Shown: positions 15,728-20,213 of the stretch, one piece after another
Layout of the letters: every line of letters starts with the position of its first letter
How positions within the stretch are numbered: the first letter of the stretch is position 1
NCBI RefSeq assembly: GCF_002409645.1
Contig: NZ_DHNR01000041.1
Location: 199,892-220,104, forward strand
Origin: Acetobacter sp. UBA5411
GTDB lineage: Bacteria > Pseudomonadota > Alphaproteobacteria > Acetobacterales > Acetobacteraceae
Length of the DNA stretch: 20,213 nt
Direction of reading: 5' to 3'
Notes under the pieces: generated by a model
The model's database searches: none
What the model saw: only the letters and a program-made list of their open reading frames with translations
What the model was told of the DNA's origin: nothing
Position numbers and translations under genes: made by a program

Positions 15728-15865
15728 GGCCTTTGCCAAAAAGGCTGACGAGAAAGAACGGCTTCTCGCGTGCCTCTGTATTGAACCTTCTCTGTGGTAA
15801 CAGAGGCCTGTAAATCTAAAATTAATGACGAAATAATCAAAAGTTAGACAGCTCTCTTGTGTGGG

Positions 15866-18079
15866 TTATGCCTGTAAAATAGAAGCAAAGTTATTTTTTT
15901 TAAACAAGGATAGAAGACAGAGAATATTTTCGGGCACATCGTGTTGCCGTTTCATCTGTCCCGAAAGCGTCTCTGCTGTCTGACGGGCAAGAACGAGCAG
16001 CGTGCCGATATCGATGTCGCAATTCTCCGGGTCAGCCAGCCTGAAGTCCGGAAGGCCTGACTGGCGTTTTCCGGTTGCGTCACCACCGCCTCGGATACGG
16101 AAGTCCTCATCGGCGATGAGGAAACCGTCTTCCGTTTCCCGCAGCAGACTCAGGCGCTGACGGGCGACCTGTCCCATTTCGCTTCCATGTAGCAGCAGGC
16201 AGAACGACTCGGCAGCGCCACGTCCGACCCGTCCGCGGAGCTGGTGCAACTGCGCGAGTCCGAAGCGTTCCGCGTGTTCGATCACCATGATGGTGGCGCT
16301 CGGCACATCCACGCCCACTTCGATGACGGTCGTGGCCACCAGCAGCTTCGTACGTCCTTCGGCAAAGTCGGTCAGCGCCGCTTCACGCACGGCAATATCC
16401 TGTTGTCCGTGCGCCAGCCCCACACCGAACCGCTCTCCGAACCGTTCGGCCAGCGAGATATGCCGGGCTTCCGCCGCCGCGATGTCCAGAGCCTCGCTCT
16501 CGCTGACAAGCGGACAGACCCAGAAAATCCGTGCGCCCGACTTCAGCGCCCGTTCAAGACCGGCAAGCACGCCCTCGAAAGAGTCTGGTCCATGCACGGA
16601 CGTCCGGATGGGCTTGCGACCAGCGGGCTTGCTGTCCAGACGGCTGACTTCCATCTCGCCCCACTGCGCCAGCAGGAGTGTGCGCGGAATGGGTGTGGCG
16701 GTCATGACCAGCATGTCCACGGCGTCGCCCTTGGCGCCGAGCGTCAGACGCTGTCCGACGCCGAAGCGGTGCTGTTCGTCCACCACGGCCAGCGCCAGAT
16801 CATGATAATGAACGGCGTCCTGAACCAGGGCGTGCGTGCCCACAATCAGAGAGGCGGACCCATCCGCAATGGCGGCAAGAGCCTCGCGTCGGGCTTTGCC
16901 GCGCACTGAACCAGAAAGAAACACGACCGGAACCGGAGAAAGCCGCTCAAACGTCGCGAAATGCTGGCGGGCGAGGATTTCCGTGGGTGCCATGATCGCC
17001 GCCTGCGCCCCGGCCTCGGCAGCCCGGAGCATCGCCAGAAGCGCCACCAGCGTCTTGCCCGCACCAACATCGCCCTGAAGCAGACGTACCATGCGACGGG
17101 GAGCCGCAAGGTCGATGTCGATTTCCCTCAGCGCCTTCGACTGGGCGGAAGTGAGGGTGTGCCCGAACCGCGCGAGGGCTTCCCGACGCAGATGGCCGTC
17201 GCCTTTCAGGGACCGTCCGGGCCGTGACCGATTGGCCTCCCGCGCCAGAAGAGTGGCGATCTGGTCGGCCAGCAGTTCATCCGCCGCCAGCCGCTCGCGT
17301 GCCTTGCGACGGCTCTCCCGCCATGTCTCGCCGTCCTGAAACTCCGGCACATCGCCGGGGAAGTGGATCCAGAGCAGCGCTGTCCTGAAATCGGGCCAGT
17401 TGCGCTTTTTCACGACAGCCGGATTCTGCCATTCGGGCAAACCGTTCGGCACGCGGGCAAAGGCGCGGCGCATCGCGGCCCGCACCTGACCGCCGAACAG
17501 ACCGGCCGTCAGCGGCCAGACGGGATCGAGCGGAGGAATATGATCGTCGGCTGAGACGAAATAGTCGGGCGTGTTCATGACCTTTCGGCCATTGAACAAC
17601 TCGATGCGACCGGACACCTGCATGGCGGCATTCAGGACGGCGCGTTTGGCCATCCATTTCGAGAAGAAAGCGATATCGAGCGTGCCAGTGTTGTCGGCAA
17701 GTGTGACCGTCCGCGGCTGACGTCTGTGCGCCGGTTCGGATATCCGCGTCACCGTTCCCGTCAGCGTCACGATCTGGCCGGGATCAAGGGCTGCGATCGT
17801 TGAGCGACAGCGCCGGTCGATGACGTTTTCCGGCATCAGGAACAGCAGATCAATGATCCGGCTACCGCCAGAAAGCCGCGACAGCAGCTTGACCGTCGCC
17901 TCGCCAATGCCGGGGAGAGCGGTCAGAGGTTCCAGAAGCGGCGCGACGCAGGCAGGCGGCTGCACTGCCTCCGTTTCTTGCGGGGCAGGCATGACCTCAC
18001 CCGCCCGTGAGTGGGTCTGCGGGCGAACTGGTCTGGACACGGGCGGCGCAACGGCCTTTCTTGTCGGGCTGACAGGCAT
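15866..18079 (-). CDS. recG: ATP-dependent DNA helicase RecG
   Basis: A 737-residue double-strand DNA translocase that regresses stalled forks and processes Holliday-type junctions and R-loops. The first 45 residues are Pro/Arg-rich and not conserved. The wedge domain with its OB fold follows (about 50-190, including the helix-hairpin-like LTALPGIGEATVKLL and VTLTGTVTRI). The helicase core has Walker A GDVGAGKT (336-343), DEQH box (434-437) with the following RFGVGQR, MTATPIPRTL (459-468) and motif VI QLRGRVGRG (613-621), then the IRGGGDATGKRQSG region (662-675) of the RecG C-terminal domain. The start at 18079 lies only 29 bp from sdhE on the other strand; the ATG at 17992 (residue 30) is an alternative and would leave out only the unconserved leader. 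Confidence 0.96.
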   Translation of the reverse strand: MPVSPTRKAVAPPVSRPVRPQTHSRAGEVMPAPQETEAVQPPACVAPLLEPLTALPGIGEATVKLLSRLSGGSRIIDLLFLMPENVIDRRCRSTIAALDPGQIVTLTGTVTRISEPAHRRQPRTVTLADNTGTLDIAFFSKWMAKRAVLNAAMQVSGRIELFNGRKVMNTPDYFVSADDHIPPLDPVWPLTAGLFGGQVRAAMRRAFARVPNGLPEWQNPAVVKKRNWPDFRTALLWIHFPGDVPEFQDGETWRESRRKARERLAADELLADQIATLLAREANRSRPGRSLKGDGHLRREALARFGHTLTSAQSKALREIDIDLAAPRRMVRLLQGDVGAGKTLVALLAMLRAAEAGAQAAIMAPTEILARQHFATFERLSPVPVVFLSGSVRGKARREALAAIADGSASLIVGTHALVQDAVHYHDLALAVVDEQHRFGVGQRLTLGAKGDAVDMLVMTATPIPRTLLLAQWGEMEVSRLDSKPAGRKPIRTSVHGPDSFEGVLAGLERALKSGARIFWVCPLVSESEALDIAAAEARHISLAERFGERFGVGLAHGQQDIAVREAALTDFAEGRTKLLVATTVIEVGVDVPSATIMVIEHAERFGLAQLHQLRGRVGRGAAESFCLLLHGSEMGQVARQRLSLLRETEDGFLIADEDFRIRGGGDATGKRQSGLPDFRLADPENCDIDIGTLLVLARQTAETLSGQMKRQHDVPENILCLLSLFKKNNFASILQA

Positions 18080-18117
18080 CAGTCATGAGGCTATAGGACA
18101 CCACAGCCATGGAACAA
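18069..18117. promoter_or_regulatory. Overlapping divergent promoters of recG and sdhE-mfd
   Basis: Plus strand: CTGACA (18069-18074), 17 bp, TATAGG (18092-18097), giving a start near 18104 and a leader of about 5 nt before the sdhE ATG (18109). Minus strand: TTGTTC (18112-18117 read in reverse), 16 bp, TATAGC (18090-18095), giving a start near 18083 and about 4 nt before the recG ATG (18079). The two -10 elements overlap on the palindrome CTATAG (18091-18096). No Shine-Dalgarno is present before either start. Positions are read directly; promoter function is inferred. Confidence 0.5.
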
Positions 18118-18429
18118 AACGAAACCGTATCTGCCCCGGAATCAGCGCAGGGCTCTGAAGCCGATCTTGAGACACGGCGGCGACGTCTCGTCTTCCGGGC
18201 GCGTCATCGCGGTACCTTTGAGACCGACATTCTGATTGGCGGTTTTGTCGATCGAAACGTCGATAAAATGGACGCAGCCGACCTCACTGACATGGAAGCC
18301 GTGCTGGAAATGCCTGACCCAGATCTATCGGACTGGCTGTTCGGGCGTCTGCCTCTGCCGAAAGAGCGCGAGACTCCCATGCTGGTGGCTATGATCAAGG
18401 ACTGCCGGGCGCAACGCGGCGAAGACTGA
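18109..18429 (+). CDS. sdhE: Succinate dehydrogenase assembly factor SdhE (FAD assembly factor)
   Basis: A 106-residue cytosolic protein that promotes covalent FAD attachment to the SdhA flavoprotein subunit. The RGxxE motif needed for this family is present as RHRGTFETD (Arg34, Gly35, Glu38), in an RRRRLVFRARHRG context. The family's C-terminal block DPDLSDWLFGRLPLP lies at about 70-84. The first 20 residues are a non-conserved polar leader. Length is slightly above the usual 80-95. The gene sits between divergent recG and co-directional mfd, an order common in alphaproteobacteria, so the linkage is conserved by ancestry rather than by shared biochemistry. Confidence 0.93.
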   Translation: MEQNETVSAPESAQGSEADLETRRRRLVFRARHRGTFETDILIGGFVDRNVDKMDAADLTDMEAVLEMPDPDLSDWLFGRLPLPKERETPMLVAMIKDCRAQRGED

Positions 18430-18447
18430 ACTTTTTCTCTCTGACTG

Positions 18448-20213
18448 ATGGACCTCTCCCTGATGGACGCGGACGCACGCAACACCCGGACAGCCACCAC
18501 AGCCGCGACCACCGTCTGGGGTGCGCCGGATGGTTTTGATGCGCTCCTGCTGGTCAAGCGTGCCCGTGAACATAACGGGCCGGTTCTCCATGTCGCCAAG
18601 GACGATGCCGCGCTCAATCGGCTTGGTGAGGCATTGGACTACATGGGGGAGAAGACGGAGGTTCTGCGCTTTCCGGCATGGGACTGCCTCCCGTATGACC
18701 GCGTTTCTCCCAATCCGGTTCTGATCGCCGAGCGTGTCGCCACCATGACGCGCCTGCTTGAGCCGACAAAGGCGAAAGGCGGTCGGATCGTTCTCACCAC
18801 GCCTGCGGCCCTGATGCAGCGTGTGCCGCCACGTTCAGCGTTTGAAGGTCAGTCGCTTGACGTGGCTCAGGGCGAAAGTCTCGATCAGTCCTTTCTGATC
18901 GAACTGCTGATCGCCAACGGTTACACCCGCACCGATACAGTGATGGAGCCGGGCGAATTCGCCTCACGCGGCGGAATTTTCGACCTGTTTCCGGCGGGAC
19001 AGCCCGAGCCGGTTCGTCTCGATCTGTTCGGCGACGAGGTCGAGAACATTCGCTACTTCGACCCCGGCACCCAGCGTTCCACGGGCAAGGCCGAGCGGCT
19101 GACGCTCCGTCCGGTGTCCGAGTTTTCGCTCGACCCTGACAGCATTTCGCGTTTCCGTTCCGCATGGCGCGACCAGTTCGGGCAGGCCGCTGCGACGGAT
19201 TCGCTGTATGAGCACGTCAGCGAAGGGCGTCGCTATACCGGCATCGAACATTGGCTCCCGCTGTTCCATGCGGACATGGAGACGCTGTTCGACTATCTGA
19301 AAAATCCGGCCATTTCGCTCGATCATCAGGTGGATGAATCTCTGGCGGCGCGTATGGAGATGGTGCAGGACCATTATGAAGCGCGAAAGACACCGCCGCG
19401 TGAGGGAGAAACGCCCTATCGCGCCCTGCCGCCGCATCTGCTGTATCTCGACCGCAAGGGCTGGGACGCCGCGCTGTCACGTTTCCCGGTCACGAAATTC
19501 AGTCCCTTCGCCAAGCCGGATGGCGCGGAGGGGATCGATGCGGGCGGTCGTCCCGGCATCATGTTCGCCAAGATGGCCCCGCAGGGCGAGCGTGAAAAGG
19601 TCTTCGATCTGATCGCCGATTACGCGCAGCAATGGGCGCAGACGAAGCGTCGCTGTTTTGTCGCGGCGTGGACCAAAGGCTCCCGTGAGCGGATCAAGAC
19701 GCTGCTCATGGAACATCGTGTGGCGGTCGAGACGTTCGATAGCTGGGATGCCGCCAGCAAGATGAAGGCGGGGCCTGTCGGATTGCTGATCTTCGGCATT
19801 GACCGAGGTTTTGTCGGCGATGATATCGCCATCGTTTCCGAACAGGATCTGCTGGGTGAACGCATTGGTCGTCCGCCGCGCAAGCGTCGGCGCGCTGATG
19901 AACTGATTTCCGAAGCTGGCGAGATCACCGAGGGCGATCTGGTTGTCCATCAGGACTACGGCATCGGGCGTTATGACGGGCTGGAGACGGTCAGCGTTGG
20001 CGTTGCGCCGCATGACTGCCTGCGCCTACTCTATGACGGCGGCCAGAAACTCTATCTGCCGGTTGAGAACATCGAACTGCTGAGCCGCTTTGGCTCGGAT
20101 CAGGCCGGTGTGGCGCTCGACAAGCTGGGTGGCGTGGCGTGGCAGGCCCGCAAGTCCAAGATGAAGGAGCGCATCCGCGACATGGCGGGGGAACTGATTC
20201 GCACGGCCGCCGC
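18448..20213 (+). CDS. mfd: Transcription-repair coupling factor Mfd, 5' part
   Basis: The frame opens at ATG 18448, 18 bp after sdhE, and stays open to the window edge: 588 codons, about half of the usual 1,100-1,200. Mfd removes stalled RNA polymerase at lesions and recruits UvrA. The UvrB-like N-terminal module is visible: FPAWDCLPYDRVSPNP (about 75-90), the LTTPAALMQRVPP region, and EFASRGGIFDLFPAG (about 169-183) followed by RLDLFGDEVENIRYFDP. The RNA-polymerase-interacting domain begins near residue 496 with GDLVVHQDYGIGRYDGLE, followed by the LRLLYDGGQKLYLPVENIELLSRF segment. The translocase motor lies beyond the window. ATG 18463 is a possible alternative start; neither has a strong ribosome binding site, so coupling to sdhE is likely. 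Confidence 0.95.
   Translation, partial: MDLSLMDADARNTRTATTAATTVWGAPDGFDALLLVKRAREHNGPVLHVAKDDAALNRLGEALDYMGEKTEVLRFPAWDCLPYDRVSPNPVLIAERVATMTRLLEPTKAKGGRIVLTTPAALMQRVPPRSAFEGQSLDVAQGESLDQSFLIELLIANGYTRTDTVMEPGEFASRGGIFDLFPAGQPEPVRLDLFGDEVENIRYFDPGTQRSTGKAERLTLRPVSEFSLDPDSISRFRSAWRDQFGQAAATDSLYEHVSEGRRYTGIEHWLPLFHADMETLFDYLKNPAISLDHQVDESLAARMEMVQDHYEARKTPPREGETPYRALPPHLLYLDRKGWDAALSRFPVTKFSPFAKPDGAEGIDAGGRPGIMFAKMAPQGEREKVFDLIADYAQQWAQTKRRCFVAAWTKGSRERIKTLLMEHRVAVETFDSWDAASKMKAGPVGLLIFGIDRGFVGDDIAIVSEQDLLGERIGRPPRKRRRADELISEAGEITEGDLVVHQDYGIGRYDGLETVSVGVAPHDCLRLLYDGGQKLYLPVENIELLSRFGSDQAGVALDKLGGVAWQARKSKMKERIRDMAGELIRTAA

Noticed and set aside
16244..16909. Open frames antisense to recG
   Set aside because: Compositional shadows; RecG motifs on the other strand are unambiguous.
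11366..20213. DNA repair island (uvrB, recG, mfd) as a specialised defence locus
   Set aside because: These are universal housekeeping genes; recG/sdhE-mfd is a common alphaproteobacterial order, and no nuclease, toxin or phage-defence partner is present.

Overview
The window reads as chromosomal DNA of an alphaproteobacterium, most likely an acetic acid bacterium (Acetobacteraceae; the genus cannot be fixed by eye). The grounds are an OprB-type sugar porin, a DUF4167 protein, an RNase E with the alphaproteobacterial acidic insertion and Trp-Trp-Arg-Arg tail, and the recG / sdhE-mfd divergent arrangement. Most genes are GC-rich, and the spacers on the left side are much more AT-rich. No rRNA, tRNA, CRISPR array, transposase, phage gene or toxin-antitoxin pair was seen.

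Left part (1-6360), mixed accessory and small genes: the 3' end of a diguanylate cyclase (GGDEF) gene; a long inverted repeat; a DUF4167 protein on the minus strand; a small hypothetical gene that runs convergently into a TauE/SafE exporter gene; a persulfide-dioxygenase-like metallo-beta-lactamase-fold protein on the same strand as the exporter, so together a plausible sulfide/sulfite detoxification pair; an AT-rich divergent spacer; an OprB porin; and a DUF2721 membrane protein. A strong 16-bp-stem hairpin separates the DUF2721 gene from the convergent gene that follows.

Middle part (6400-14010), envelope and nucleic acid housekeeping: a secreted DUF3465 protein and a periplasmic N-acetylmuramoyl-L-alanine amidase (minus strand), divergent from rne (RNase E). 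After rne come a hairpin terminator, uvrB, and a 55-residue single-span membrane protein.

Right part (14054-20213): a c-di-GMP phosphodiesterase-type protein with an intact EAL domain and a degenerate GGDEF domain, then recG (both minus strand). recG is divergent from sdhE across only 29 bp, and sdhE is followed by mfd, which runs off the window. uvrB and mfd products act together in transcription-coupled excision repair, RecG remodels stalled forks, and SdhE attaches FAD to succinate dehydrogenase.

I found no convincing undescribed multi-gene system. The most interesting signals are the back-to-back recG/sdhE promoters that appear to share a palindromic -10 and leave almost no leader, a 16-bp perfect palindrome in the AT-rich porin/dioxygenase spacer, a 14-codon leader frame with a strong ribosome binding site overlapping a hypothetical gene, and several small uncharacterised proteins.
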